Shown piece by piece: positions 25,891 to 35,327 of a DNA stretch of 64,000 nucleotides (its first letter is position 1; the number at the start of each line of letters is the position of its first letter). The stretch is from contig NZ_PZZP01000001.1 in assembly GCF_003046315.1 (NCBI RefSeq), positions 2,480,001 to 2,544,000 of the forward strand, read 5' to 3'. Made by a program: the position numbers and the translations under genes. The notes below the pieces were generated by a model. That model searched no databases, was not told where the DNA came from, and saw nothing but the letters and a program-made list of their open reading frames with translations. The DNA is from Desmospora activa DSM 45169 (GTDB lineage Bacteria > Bacillota > Bacilli > Thermoactinomycetales > DSM-45169).

Positions 25891-27306
25891 TTAACGAGTC
25901 ACTTCATGTTCATGCTCTTCATGAAGCTGGCTTTCGCTCACCGGTTGCGGGCTCTTTTTCTTTCCATGCGGGATTTGTTTCCGCGCCAGGTCGTAGACGG
26001 CCGCCCCTACTAACTCACCGGCCTCTTGCAACCGATTCCGGTCGATTTTGTCAAATGTATCTTCCGGAGTGTGATACCACGGCTCCAAATTAGCGGTTCC
26101 AGGCTCGCGCCGGATAAAGTTGGCTGCATCGATTCCTGCCTCATAAAAGGCAACATGATCCGACGAACCCCGCTGGTAGAGCACGACGCTGTCGTTCCCC
26201 AGCCGCTCTGCTGCCGCAAACGCGAATTCCGTTACCGTATTGGGCTCTCCATCTACCACATTGAGGTATAGTTGGGTCGCTTGCTCCCATTTGGTGCCTA
26301 CCATATCCATATTAAAATTGGCGATACTACGCTCAATCTCATCCGGGGACAGCTGACCGACATAATGACGCGACCCCAGCAATCCGATCTCCTCCGCCCC
26401 AAAAGCGACAAAGCGCACTTCCTTATCCGTGGGCAAGCCTTTCATAATCCGGGCCAGCTCCAGCATCACACCGGTGCCGGAAGCGTTATCGTTCGCCCCC
26501 GGAGAATACGGAACACTGTCATAGTGGGCGGTTACATAGACGATATCCGCATCCTTTTTCTCTTTTCCTTTTGGTTTTTTGACAGCGATCACATTTTGCG
26601 AGGTTTGGTTTGTATGGGCCTGGATCACCAGCTTCACTATCACTTCATCCGATTCCATCGCGGTCAACATCGCTTCTCCGTTTTCTTTTGTCACCGCCAC
26701 CACCGGAATCGATATTTCTTCTCCCCCTAGGCTGGGACTCGGCGGAACGAGGGCATCCACATTATCGTAAATGATGACTCCCACCGCTCCCGCCTCCTCG
26801 GCATTGCGGGCTTTCTCAACAAAGGTGTATTCACCCCGTTGGATCAAAGCGATCTTGCCTGCAACATCAGCGGAGAAATCATCCTTCCCGCCTAAACCCG
26901 CATCCACTACACCGGTGCTCAGCCCTTCCTCCTCCGTTGGAGAAGAGCCAGTGGCGATTCGAATCGGAAGTTCCCGCTCACCCTCAAGATCGACGGTTAA
27001 ACTTCCCTCCAGACGATCCGGGATATCAAATTCCTGTATCTCCACCTCGTATCCGTATCGCTTCAACAGTTGTTGAATATAGCGAGACGATTCCTTTTCC
27101 GCATCAGTGCCTGTCACCCGTGGCCCGATATCGACACTCAGATGGCGGATGTGATCCAATGCACGCCCGGAATCAAAGCGGGCAACGATTTTTTCATCAT
27201 AAGCAGAATGCGGTGCTGCTTCTGCCGCCGCAGCGGATAATCCCACCACAAGTCCGCCCCACACCAAAACGATCGTTAACAATAATGGCAAAAAACGCTT
27301 CCCCAT
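25891..27306 (-). CDS. Secreted M28-family aminopeptidase with PA domain
   Basis: 471 aa from the ATG at 27306 behind GGGGAGGGTCACG. A signal peptide is clear (hydrophobic LLLTIVLVWGGLVVGLSA then AAAEAAPHS). A PA insert (about residues 120-215) precedes the peptidase domain. Its di-zinc ligands are visible: VTAHYDSV, GANDNASG, FGAEEIG, FNMDMVG and EPWYHTPED. It is related to B. subtilis YwaD and Streptomyces aminopeptidases that trim N-terminal residues outside the cell. The C-terminal tail is His/Glu-rich. Confidence 0.88.
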   Translation of the reverse strand: MGKRFLPLLLTIVLVWGGLVVGLSAAAAEAAPHSAYDEKIVARFDSGRALDHIRHLSVDIGPRVTGTDAEKESSRYIQQLLKRYGYEVEIQEFDIPDRLEGSLTVDLEGERELPIRIATGSSPTEEEGLSTGVVDAGLGGKDDFSADVAGKIALIQRGEYTFVEKARNAEEAGAVGVIIYDNVDALVPPSPSLGGEEISIPVVAVTKENGEAMLTAMESDEVIVKLVIQAHTNQTSQNVIAVKKPKGKEKKDADIVYVTAHYDSVPYSPGANDNASGTGVMLELARIMKGLPTDKEVRFVAFGAEEIGLLGSRHYVGQLSPDEIERSIANFNMDMVGTKWEQATQLYLNVVDGEPNTVTEFAFAAAERLGNDSVVLYQRGSSDHVAFYEAGIDAANFIRREPGTANLEPWYHTPEDTFDKIDRNRLQEAGELVGAAVYDLARKQIPHGKKKSPQPVSESQLHEEHEHEVTR

Positions 27307-27449
27307 CGTGACCCTCCCCAAGATCAATGTGGCGAACCAATCATTTGGATAACATTTAAAATTATCTGATGACTAGTTTGCGATCATAATTATAGCGATG
27401 CTTTTGGAAGTGGACAAGAAGGAATTTAGGTAAGCAATCGCATAAGATC

Positions 27450-27474
27450 AAAAAAACCCGCCGTCGATGGCGGG
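27450..27474 (-). terminator. Terminator downstream of the ABC ATPase gene
   Basis: Stem CCCGCC/GGCGGG with a 6-base loop, followed by seven T on the minus strand, about 120 bases beyond the ATPase stop. The interval 27475-27594 shows nothing else. Confidence 0.75.
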
Positions 27475-27594
27475 GGACCAGAGACCATGATTTCATGAGA
27501 ATTGTCGACCGGAAGGACTTATCCATTCATTTGCGTAGGGTTCACACATCACTGGATAGTGTTAAGCATACCAGTGAGTCGTGGATGGAGGAAA

Positions 27595-28404
27595 CTATGG
27601 AGACCGGGTTTTTACCTTTGAAAAAGTTTGCATCGTTCGGTACCAGGAAGCAACCGTACCGTCAGGAACACCGGCGGTTAAAATTTTGCGTGGGCCAATC
27701 CGGCGGCAAGATCCCGCTTCCATCAAGAGAAGGTGGTCCGCCGCTTCTGCCAGCTCCAAATCGTTGGTAGCCAGTACAGTAATCCCGTGTTGACGACGGC
27801 GAGTCAATTCCTGCATAAACAATTGCCAGCCCCAATCATCCAATCCATGGGCAGGTTCGTCCAGCAACCAAATGGGTGGTTCGCTGATCAGACTGCGAGC
27901 GATTATGTAACGGGCTGCCACATCCCGAGACAATTCATTTAACGGCTGTTTTCGAACACCAGCCAACCCCCACCGGGCAATCAGCTCCGCGGCACGTTTT
28001 TTCGGTTGTGGAAGCTGATAGGATTGAGCCAGATACAGAAGAGACTCATCCAAGGGGGTGTCATGATTCAACCGTTTTCGCTGGGGGACATAACCGATAC
28101 GCTGTCGCAGTGCTTCCATCGGGGAAGCACTGCCCATGGCAGCGATGCTTTTTGACCATACATGAACTTCACTGCGGTGGGTTTGGTAGGTGATCCTTCC
28201 GTCATCCGGGACAGCCGCCGCCGCAGTCACCCGCAGCAGTGTGCTCTTGCCGGAGCCTTCCGGTCCCAGTATGACAGTCACTCCCTGTTTTAGGGAAGCT
28301 GTGAAGTCCAGCAGTCCGGTCTGCGCTTGGCGTTGGTAGGAAAAACGATCGCCCTCTTCTTTTCCATAAAACACTTTGTTCACATGAGACCATTCAATGC
28401 GCAA
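27595..28404 (-). CDS. Orphan ABC transporter-type ATPase
   Basis: 269 aa. Walker A is GPEGSGKST and Walker B is IWLLDEPAHGLDD. The ABC signature that should read LSGGQ is LNELSRDVAARYI, so the glycines that contact ATP are missing. The D-loop follows and the switch His is replaced (VLATNDLELA). No permease or binding protein lies near it. It may work with a distant permease or be a non-transport ATPase. The TTG start follows AAAGGATGATGG. The thiC riboswitch region lies divergently upstream. Confidence 0.75.
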   Translation of the reverse strand: MRIEWSHVNKVFYGKEEGDRFSYQRQAQTGLLDFTASLKQGVTVILGPEGSGKSTLLRVTAAAAVPDDGRITYQTHRSEVHVWSKSIAAMGSASPMEALRQRIGYVPQRKRLNHDTPLDESLLYLAQSYQLPQPKKRAAELIARWGLAGVRKQPLNELSRDVAARYIIARSLISEPPIWLLDEPAHGLDDWGWQLFMQELTRRRQHGITVLATNDLELAEAADHLLLMEAGSCRRIGPRKILTAGVPDGTVASWYRTMQTFSKVKTRSP

Positions 28405-28639
28405 GAAACCATCATCCTTTCCAACCCATCCGCTATCACCAGCATACCCTATCTATAGGAGTAATGGAAAGGCACAACCCCGGTTTCTGCCGGAAACGGT
28501 GACAACTTTGGTTGTGATTATCCTTTTTATAGACAGATGGAATCGACAAAAAGTTGCGGTGATCACATAAAAAAAATTCAATTTTTCCGTTGCCAATGTC
28601 ATCCGGATATGATAAGTTGTTGGGCAAGCAACCTCATAC

Positions 28640-28728
28640 AAACGGGAGCTTGGAGGAGCCAGGCTGAGAGGGCGGGTAATCAACGCCGACCGTTAAACCT
28701 GATCTGGGTAATGCCAGCGTAGGAAATG
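28640..28728 (+). ncRNA. TPP riboswitch (THI element)
   Basis: The aptamer core is present in order: an ACGGGAGCT 5' arm, AGGCTGAGAGGGC, then CCTGATCTGGGTAATGCCAG and CGTAGGAA. These are the pyrimidine and pyrophosphate sensing loops of the thiamine riboswitch. It sits about 230 bases upstream of thiC, with an intrinsic terminator in between, so thiamine diphosphate should end transcription before thiC. The interval 28405-28639 holds a TATGAT -10-like box at about 28607 and nothing else. Confidence 0.93.
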
Positions 28729-28849
28729 GAAAGTATCCTTTGTATGATCTTGAGCGGAATGTCGAATTCGGACCGAACCTCAAACAAGAGGGCGGTGAAG
28801 ATTCGACGCAAAGGCTCACCATCACCGGTGGGTTCGTTCATAGCAAAGG

Positions 28850-28877
28850 AGCCGTACGCTGCCGTACGGCTTTTTTT
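28850..28877 (+). terminator. Riboswitch-controlled terminator before thiC
   Basis: AGCCGTACG pairs perfectly with CGTACGGCT around CTGC, then seven T. The 120 bases between aptamer and terminator contain several alternative pairings, for example CTCACC with GGTGGG, which could form the antiterminator. Confidence 0.85.
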
Positions 28878-28942
28878 ATTGATTGCAGTATCACCGCCCC
28901 CGTCTGACCCTCTTGCTGTTGGTGGGGTTGCCAACAAAGTGA

Positions 28943-30703
<1,761 letters not shown>

Positions 30704-30713
30704 ATATTTTTAA

Positions 30714-30737
30714 CGGAGCCTATGAGGCTCCTTTTTT
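30714..30737 (+). terminator. Terminator of thiC
   Basis: GGAGCC/GGCTCC with a short loop and six T, 11 bases after the stop. Confidence 0.85.
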
Positions 30738-30858
30738 AAATCCGCCATATCTAGAGAGCATTATAAATTTATGTTATAAGTCCCACACTCCATCCTCCCC
30801 CACAATAGGCATAGATACAACCTTTATCACAATTACCGATATTAGTCATAGATATCAC

Positions 30859-30886
30859 GTTGACGTCTGTATTTACAGGCGTCAAC
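30859..30886. repeat. Palindromic repeat, copy 1
   Basis: GTTGACG, CTG, a short AT-rich loop, CAG, CGTCAAC: an 11-bp stem with one wobble. TTTT follows on the plus strand. Its outer arms GTTGAC/GTCAAC recur at 32507-32533, so the reductase-LysR pair is bracketed by related palindromes. Confidence 0.55.
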
Positions 30887-30946
30887 TTTTAATATTTCGA
30901 GAGAGCACACCCAATAGAGGATAACTACCCGTAAATTGATGCCGAT

Positions 30947-31531
30947 TTAGTCCCAGTCTCGATCGGCATAATGCAATCCTAGTTGATAAGCCTGGGTAAG
31001 CATTTTTTCTATCAGTACCGGATTTGGCTTAATCGTCTCATAAAAAAGTTCAACGCTGGAACGGGGGATGCCACAATAATGGGCTAAACCCACATTAAAA
31101 TAATGGGAGATCATCTCATCGTATTGCCGCTTCTCAAAACGTTCAATCGGAGCGCCTGCCAAGCTCAACCACAATACCGATCGATGGTGGAGCTTATTGG
31201 GACCATATGCAAAACCATAGTTCCAAACACGGTCGATATACCCCTTTAACATCGCCGGCATGCTCCACCACCACAACGGAAAAATAAAAGCCAACGCTTC
31301 ATGCCGCTGCAATCGTTTCATCTCTTCTTCTACTTCTACTGAAAATTGCTGCTGATCAGCTGACCAATTCGGTTCATCCGCTTCCCACAATACGGGATTA
31401 AAGCCACTACGGTACAAATCGAATACTTCCGTCTCGTGCCCGGCATCTTTTAAACCTTGTACAAATCGATCCGCCACGGCAAAGGTTAAAGAGTTTTTCC
31501 TGGGATGTGTAACAACGGTAAGGACATTCAT
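30947..31531 (-). CDS. Flavodoxin-fold NAD(P)H oxidoreductase (quinone reductase/KefF-like)
   Basis: 194 aa from the ATG at 31531 behind GGAGGGGAACAAC. An N-terminal flavin-phosphate loop, THPRKNSLTFAVADRF, and the FPLWWWSMPAMLKGYIDRVW block define the Flavodoxin_2/MdaB-KefF family, which reduces quinones or other electrophiles with NAD(P)H. It is divergent from the LysR gene with 122 bases between starts, a classic regulator-target arrangement. Confidence 0.85.
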   Translation of the reverse strand: MNVLTVVTHPRKNSLTFAVADRFVQGLKDAGHETEVFDLYRSGFNPVLWEADEPNWSADQQQFSVEVEEEMKRLQRHEALAFIFPLWWWSMPAMLKGYIDRVWNYGFAYGPNKLHHRSVLWLSLAGAPIERFEKRQYDEMISHYFNVGLAHYCGIPRSSVELFYETIKPNPVLIEKMLTQAYQLGLHYADRDWD

Positions 31532-31653
31532 GTTGTTCCCCTCCATGTTCTTGAATCAAGTATATCTATAGTGTATGATGACGCTTGAGTTCAGTAAAAT
31601 AGATATTATTGAATATACAGTTCAATAAAAACGATAGTAAAAGGGATGATAAC

Positions 31654-32511
31654 ATGGAACTCCGTCACCTGATCACTTTTCGCACCATTGTCGATGTTGG
31701 TGGATTTAAAAAGGCGGCAGAGGAACTGGGGTATGCCCAATCTTCCATCACGACTCACATCAAAGAGCTGGAAAAAGAACTGGGTACTCCTTTGTTTGAT
31801 CGCTTTGGGAAAAATATCACCTTAACACAAACCGGTAAGCGTTTTCTCCCTTATGCTGTGGACATCATCCAACTTTATTCAAAATCGAAAGAAACGATCG
31901 ATGATACCGATGAACCCTCCGGCCAACTAACCGTCGGCGCTTCCGAATCAGCGATGATCCACTGGATTCCTACTGTAATCTCAACATTTATGAAAGACTA
32001 CCCCAAGGTAGAGCTAATTTTAAAATCACTCGATTATCCCGATGTATCGGCTCAATTGAGCAAAGGGGATATCGATCTTGCCATCTTGGTTGAAACCTCC
32101 CCATGGTCTCCCAAAGAATTAACCGTCAAAAAGTTAAAAGAGGAGAAGCTTGTATTGGTGCAATCGGCGAAAAACGGAACGGCGATAAAAGACCGAACCA
32201 TGCTGTATATGGAGCAAGCATGTAGTTGGCGCTCGATTTTTGAAAATCATGTGCAGATCGAAGGGAAAACATCCATCACAAAAGTGGAACTCGCCAGTAT
32301 TGAAGCGATTAAACAGTGTGTCTCCTGTGGTCTCGGCACCTCTTTATTGCCTCACTTTACCGTGAAAGATGAACTGGAAAGCGGGGAATTGAAAGCGATT
32401 GAAGCGGACGTACCCAACAATGCAATCGCCCTCTATGCGGCTTTTCACAAAAACAAATGGATCACCAGAAGCTTGGACGCCTTTCTAAACGTCCTAACGA
32501 AAAGAAGTTGA
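31654..32511 (+). CDS. LysR-family transcriptional regulator
   Basis: 285 aa from the ATG at 31654 behind AAAAGGGATGATAAC. The helix-turn-helix reads FKKAAEELGYAQSSITTHIKELE. The effector domain follows (QLTVGASESAMIHWIP). It probably controls the divergent reductase gene. The shared AT-rich intergenic region contains dyad-like ATAGATATTATTGAATATA-type sequence near 31600, split here as ATAGATATT and AATATACAG. Its stop codon lies inside the palindromic repeat at 32507. Confidence 0.88.
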   Translation: MELRHLITFRTIVDVGGFKKAAEELGYAQSSITTHIKELEKELGTPLFDRFGKNITLTQTGKRFLPYAVDIIQLYSKSKETIDDTDEPSGQLTVGASESAMIHWIPTVISTFMKDYPKVELILKSLDYPDVSAQLSKGDIDLAILVETSPWSPKELTVKKLKEEKLVLVQSAKNGTAIKDRTMLYMEQACSWRSIFENHVQIEGKTSITKVELASIEAIKQCVSCGLGTSLLPHFTVKDELESGELKAIEADVPNNAIALYAAFHKNKWITRSLDAFLNVLTKRS

Positions 32512-32533
32512 CACCTGTCAGGCCGGCGTCAAC
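32507..32533. repeat. Palindromic repeat, copy 2, overlapping the LysR stop
   Basis: GTTGAC, ACC, a loop, GGC, GTCAAC: arms shared with copy 1 at 30859. The LysR stop TGA is part of the left arm. No T-run follows, so a simple terminator role is unlikely. Confidence 0.5.
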
Positions 32534-32640
32534 TCGATTCTAAGTATGATATTGGGACAAATGTTGCAATTGCCATGGAGCTCCGACCTGTATATGGCCT
32601 TCCTAATCGCGCAGAGCCGATAATCAGGCAACAACATCTG

Positions 32641-33078
32641 TCAAAGCTGCATCGTCAAAATAATGATTACCGATATCAACGGAATCGCGGTAACAAATGC
32701 GATAGCAACCATACAGAAAAGATTGAGCAACATCTTTCCCTTTTCCGAAATACGGGGATTGTTGATCACTTCCTGACGAGTGAGGAAAATATTGATGCAA
32801 CCAAACAGTAGGGCACCTAATATCAAAACAAGCGGAAATATAATGTCGCTACCGGTACCATCGAAGATTTGCATCGTACCAACAGCGATTAGAACGAGGG
32901 GAACCACTTCCACCAGGGATACTCTCAACAAAAAAGGGGCAAATTCTCGCTGCAGATCGATCTCCTCCGCCTCTTCCCCCTTTGCTTGCAAACGGCCGAT
33001 AAATGACTTAAAAACGATTACGATTCCCACTACCGCGATGATACTTGCAAGTGCAAACAACCAACTCGGATTTTCCAT
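32641..33078 (-). CDS. Unknown four-helix membrane protein
   Basis: 145 aa from the ATG at 33078 behind AGAGAGGAAGAAACCCT. There is one N-terminal helix, a charged loop (AKGEEAEEIDLQREF), then three more helices. The hydrophobic ends and acidic loop loosely recall proteolipid-type subunits, but no catalytic carboxylate pattern convinces me. It is divergent from the thioesterase gene. I cannot name a family. Confidence 0.6.
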   Translation of the reverse strand: MENPSWLFALASIIAVVGIVIVFKSFIGRLQAKGEEAEEIDLQREFAPFLLRVSLVEVVPLVLIAVGTMQIFDGTGSDIIFPLVLILGALLFGCINIFLTRQEVINNPRISEKGKMLLNLFCMVAIAFVTAIPLISVIIILTMQL

Positions 33079-33210
33079 AGGGTTTCTTCCTCTCTTCCAT
33101 TTTCCTTCAGAATACCATCCATCGAAACCCGATTGAACCGTCGATATCGATAGATTATGATTTGGAAGAGGATCAAGCAATCATCAAAACCGGAACCTGG
33201 AGGGAAAAGG

Positions 33211-33624
33211 ATGCCGCTTTCCACAACCATACAAGTACGTTTCAACGAATGTGACGGGTTGGGACATGTCAACAACGCTGTCTACTACACCTATATGGAA
33301 GCCGCCCGTATTGAGTTGTTTCAATTATTGGACCCCGACATGGATCTGCACAATTGGAAGCTGATCGTCGCCTCCACCAGCTGTGATTATAAAGCGCAAG
33401 CCACTTTTGGCCAGTGGTTGACCATCACTACCGAAACGGAGAAAATCGGCAACACCAGCTTCACCTTACTGCACCGGATTCTGGACCGAGACACCGGAGA
33501 GCTGATCGCACTTGGACACGCCGTTATGGTCCACTTTGATTATCACCAACAAAAAAGTGTCCCCCTCACCTCAACAATGGTGCAAACCCTACAATCCTTA
33601 AACAACGATTCCGTCCATCAATAA
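33211..33624 (+). CDS. Acyl-CoA thioesterase, 4HBT hotdog family (YbgC/FadM-like)
   Basis: 137 aa from the ATG at 33211 behind GGAGGGAAAAGG. The hotdog motif VRFNECDGLGHVNNAVYYTYMEAAR is present near residues 9-33, given here as its two halves VRFNECDGLGHVNN and YYTYMEAAR. The Asp and His-Val-Asn-Asn are the active-site region of 4-hydroxybenzoyl-CoA thioesterase relatives. It hydrolyses some acyl-CoA. The substrate is unknown. Confidence 0.82.
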   Translation: MPLSTTIQVRFNECDGLGHVNNAVYYTYMEAARIELFQLLDPDMDLHNWKLIVASTSCDYKAQATFGQWLTITTETEKIGNTSFTLLHRILDRDTGELIALGHAVMVHFDYHQQKSVPLTSTMVQTLQSLNNDSVHQ

Positions 33625-33630
33625 ACCGAC

Positions 33631-33691
33631 AGACCGGGCAGTAACCCTCCTCTCGTTTACGAGTCAAAACAGAAGGATGACTGCCCGGTCT
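33631..33691. repeat. Long hairpin between convergent genes
   Basis: A perfect 12-bp inverted repeat, AGACCGGGCAGT and ACTGCCCGGTCT, is separated by 37 bases that contain a smaller palindrome, CTCGTTTACGAG. It lies 6 bases after the thioesterase and 16 bases after the MFS gene ends. There is no T-run on either strand. Confidence 0.6.
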
Positions 33692-33707
33692 ATCAATCCA
33701 GCATCCG

Positions 33708-34970
33708 TTATTTACCCACAAACGCTTGCGGCAGAGGGGCATCTTTCGCTTTTGCTGCTTGTTGCCGCAGCCATGCCCGATGGCCCCACCAGAAAAACAC
33801 GGCTCCACCGCCGGCAATGACGGCGACAAAGGTGAACATTGCCATTCCACCCCATTCGCCCAACATCCAGCCACCCATAGCTGGACCGATGAAGAAGCCG
33901 ATGGAGCGAAAATTACTGGCGCCAAAGTACGTTCCGCGAAGATGTTCCGGTGCCAAACGGTCGATAAAGAGACTGCTGCTGGGAAAAAGTAAAATCTCAC
34001 CCAGTGTCAAAATGAACATCCCCGCTAAAAACCACCACCCACTCCCGCCAAAGGCAAAAAAGAGCAGCCCCGCCGCCAGCAAACCGCTTCCCAGCATCAT
34101 ATTGCTGAGGATAGACCGCTTCTCTCCCCAACGGGTGATCACCATTTGCAATAGAATCACGGTTACTGCATTAAGTGCCAGTAATGTCGGATACCAAGCA
34201 TTGTGCTCTCCAAAGAGTTGATCCAGATGAAGAGGCAAATTGCTTTCATTCTGAGCATAGCCGATATGGCCCAAGATGCCTCCCAGAATAAAAAAACCGA
34301 GGGCCAGATCACGGCGAATCACCGCAAAAGCCTCGCCCACGCGAATGCGATCAGCACCCCCGCTTTGGGAAGATAGCTCCGCTCGATACCGGGTCATCAA
34401 CCCGGTTAACACTACGGCATAAGCGAGATAAATGGCACTGGTAAGCCAAAACGCCGCCGTACCGGACATCCACGCCAGATACGCCCCAATGAGCGGTCCC
34501 AGTGCCGCACCCACATTGATGGCCATATAGCGAATCCCAAATACCCGCATCCTTTTTTCCGGAGGTGTCAAGTCAGCCATCAGCGCTTGGCTCGTCGGCT
34601 CAAAAAAAGAGCGACACAAGCCATTTAAAGTATTAAGCAGGAGAAACATCCATACTTCTGTCGCCAGAGCAAAGCCGATAAAGACCACCACCCATCCATA
34701 GAGGGTGGTTACCATCACCACGCCTCGGCCCCACCGATCGGACAAATAACCTCCCACAAACCCACCAAAGGTTCCTGCCAATGCCCCCATCCCCACCACC
34801 AACCCGATCAACCACGGCGGCAACTCCGATGAACGGGCCAGATAAAGGGCTAAAAAAGGCAGACTCATAAAAGAGGCCGCCCGTGCAAACATTGTTCCTC
34901 CCGCCAACACCCACACTAGCGGGTGATACTCCTGATACAAGTGTCGTAAACGTCCCGGCATTCTCTCCAC
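33708..34970 (-). CDS. Major facilitator superfamily exporter
   Basis: A 420-aa, 12-helix MFS protein. Between helices 2 and 3 is the motif GGYLSDRWGRGVVMVTT (G-x3-D-R-x-G-R-x2), usual for drug or sugar exporters. The later MRVFGIRYMAINVGAALGP block resembles the MdtG/YfcJ-like multidrug group. The start could be GTG 34970 (GAGGAAGAGAA site) or ATG 34961. The substrate is not predictable. Confidence 0.85.
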   Translation of the reverse strand: MERMPGRLRHLYQEYHPLVWVLAGGTMFARAASFMSLPFLALYLARSSELPPWLIGLVVGMGALAGTFGGFVGGYLSDRWGRGVVMVTTLYGWVVVFIGFALATEVWMFLLLNTLNGLCRSFFEPTSQALMADLTPPEKRMRVFGIRYMAINVGAALGPLIGAYLAWMSGTAAFWLTSAIYLAYAVVLTGLMTRYRAELSSQSGGADRIRVGEAFAVIRRDLALGFFILGGILGHIGYAQNESNLPLHLDQLFGEHNAWYPTLLALNAVTVILLQMVITRWGEKRSILSNMMLGSGLLAAGLLFFAFGGSGWWFLAGMFILTLGEILLFPSSSLFIDRLAPEHLRGTYFGASNFRSIGFFIGPAMGGWMLGEWGGMAMFTFVAVIAGGGAVFFWWGHRAWLRQQAAKAKDAPLPQAFVGK

Positions 34971-35083
34971 TTCTCTTCCTCTATTTTTTCATTCCATATA
35001 ATATAACAGCTTTTGATCGTTTTAGGAAATGTCAACGAGAAGCCTCTCTATTCTCACATTTCAACGAGTATTTCCACAAAATA

Positions 35084-35120
35084 AAGCCCCCAGTCTTCGC
35101 TTGGCGCGAAGTGGGGGCTT
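35084..35120 (-). terminator. Strong terminator of the tRNA-like RNA
   Basis: AAGCCCCCA and inner CTTCGC arms pair with GCGAAG and TGGGGGCTT, then TATTTTGT on the minus strand. It starts 2 bases after the second cloverleaf, so it ends that transcript. Confidence 0.85.
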
Positions 35121-35122
35121 GC

Positions 35123-35189
35123 CTGCGGAAAGGATTGGAACCTTTGTCTCCTGCCCGTAGCGCAGGTATTTTGAATTAAACTACCGCAG
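35123..35189 (-). ncRNA. tRNA-like element B (second in transcript), degenerate
   Basis: Minus-strand CTGCGG pairs with CCGCAG to make a 6-bp acceptor-like stem. The anticodon-like stem CCTGC/GCAGG has a 7-base loop GCTACGG. The T-like stem AAAGG/CCTTT has loop TTCCAAT. The D-like arm is short and AT-rich without the GG pair. No CCA is encoded, and position 33 is C, not T. It directly abuts element A. Such elements are sometimes auto-annotated as tRNA of undetermined type. Decoding function is doubtful. Confidence 0.6.
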
Positions 35190-35258
35190 TACACAGGAAG
35201 GATTAAAACCTTCATCTCGCTGCTTGCCAAACAGGCGCTTTGTTTAAGCTACTATGTA
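35190..35258 (-). ncRNA. tRNA-like element A (first in transcript), complete cloverleaf
   Basis: The 69 bases divide exactly as a tRNA: acceptor TACATAG/CTGTGTA (7 bp, one G-U), D stem GCTT/AAGC with a 5-base loop, anticodon stem CCTGT/GCAGC with loop TTGGCAA (would-be anticodon GGC), a 5-base variable loop, and T stem GAAGG/CCTTC with loop TTTTAAT. The D-loop lacks G18G19 and the T-loop has T where C56 should be, so both partners of the usual elbow contact are lost together. No CCA is encoded. Confidence 0.65.
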
Positions 35259-35283
35259 CAATCATTTTAACCCATGGTATGAT
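35255..35283 (+). promoter_or_regulatory. Extended -10 promoter of the zinc-ribbon SDR gene
   Basis: TATGAT at 35278-35283 is preceded by TGG (extended -10, TGnTATGAT). A weak -35, TGTACA, lies 17 bases upstream at 35255-35260. The -10 lies inside the spacer of the opposing tRNA-like RNA promoter, so the two should compete. Confidence 0.55.
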
Positions 35284-35292
35284 ACATTGCAA
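35264..35292 (-). promoter_or_regulatory. Promoter of the tRNA-like RNA
   Basis: On the minus strand TTGCAA (35287-35292), 17 bases, TAAAAT (35264-35269). The predicted start, about 7 bases further on, falls at 35257-35259, which is the first base of cloverleaf A. Confidence 0.7.
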
Positions 35293-35327
35293 TGCAATTA
35301 TTATTTTTTTGAATGATAGGTGATCTC

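Noticed and set aside
35123-35258. T-box riboswitch or two ordinary tRNA genes
   Set aside because: No T-box sequence (AGGGTGGNACCGCG type) or downstream aminoacyl gene on that strand. The D-loops lack GG and no CCA or normal T-loop is present.
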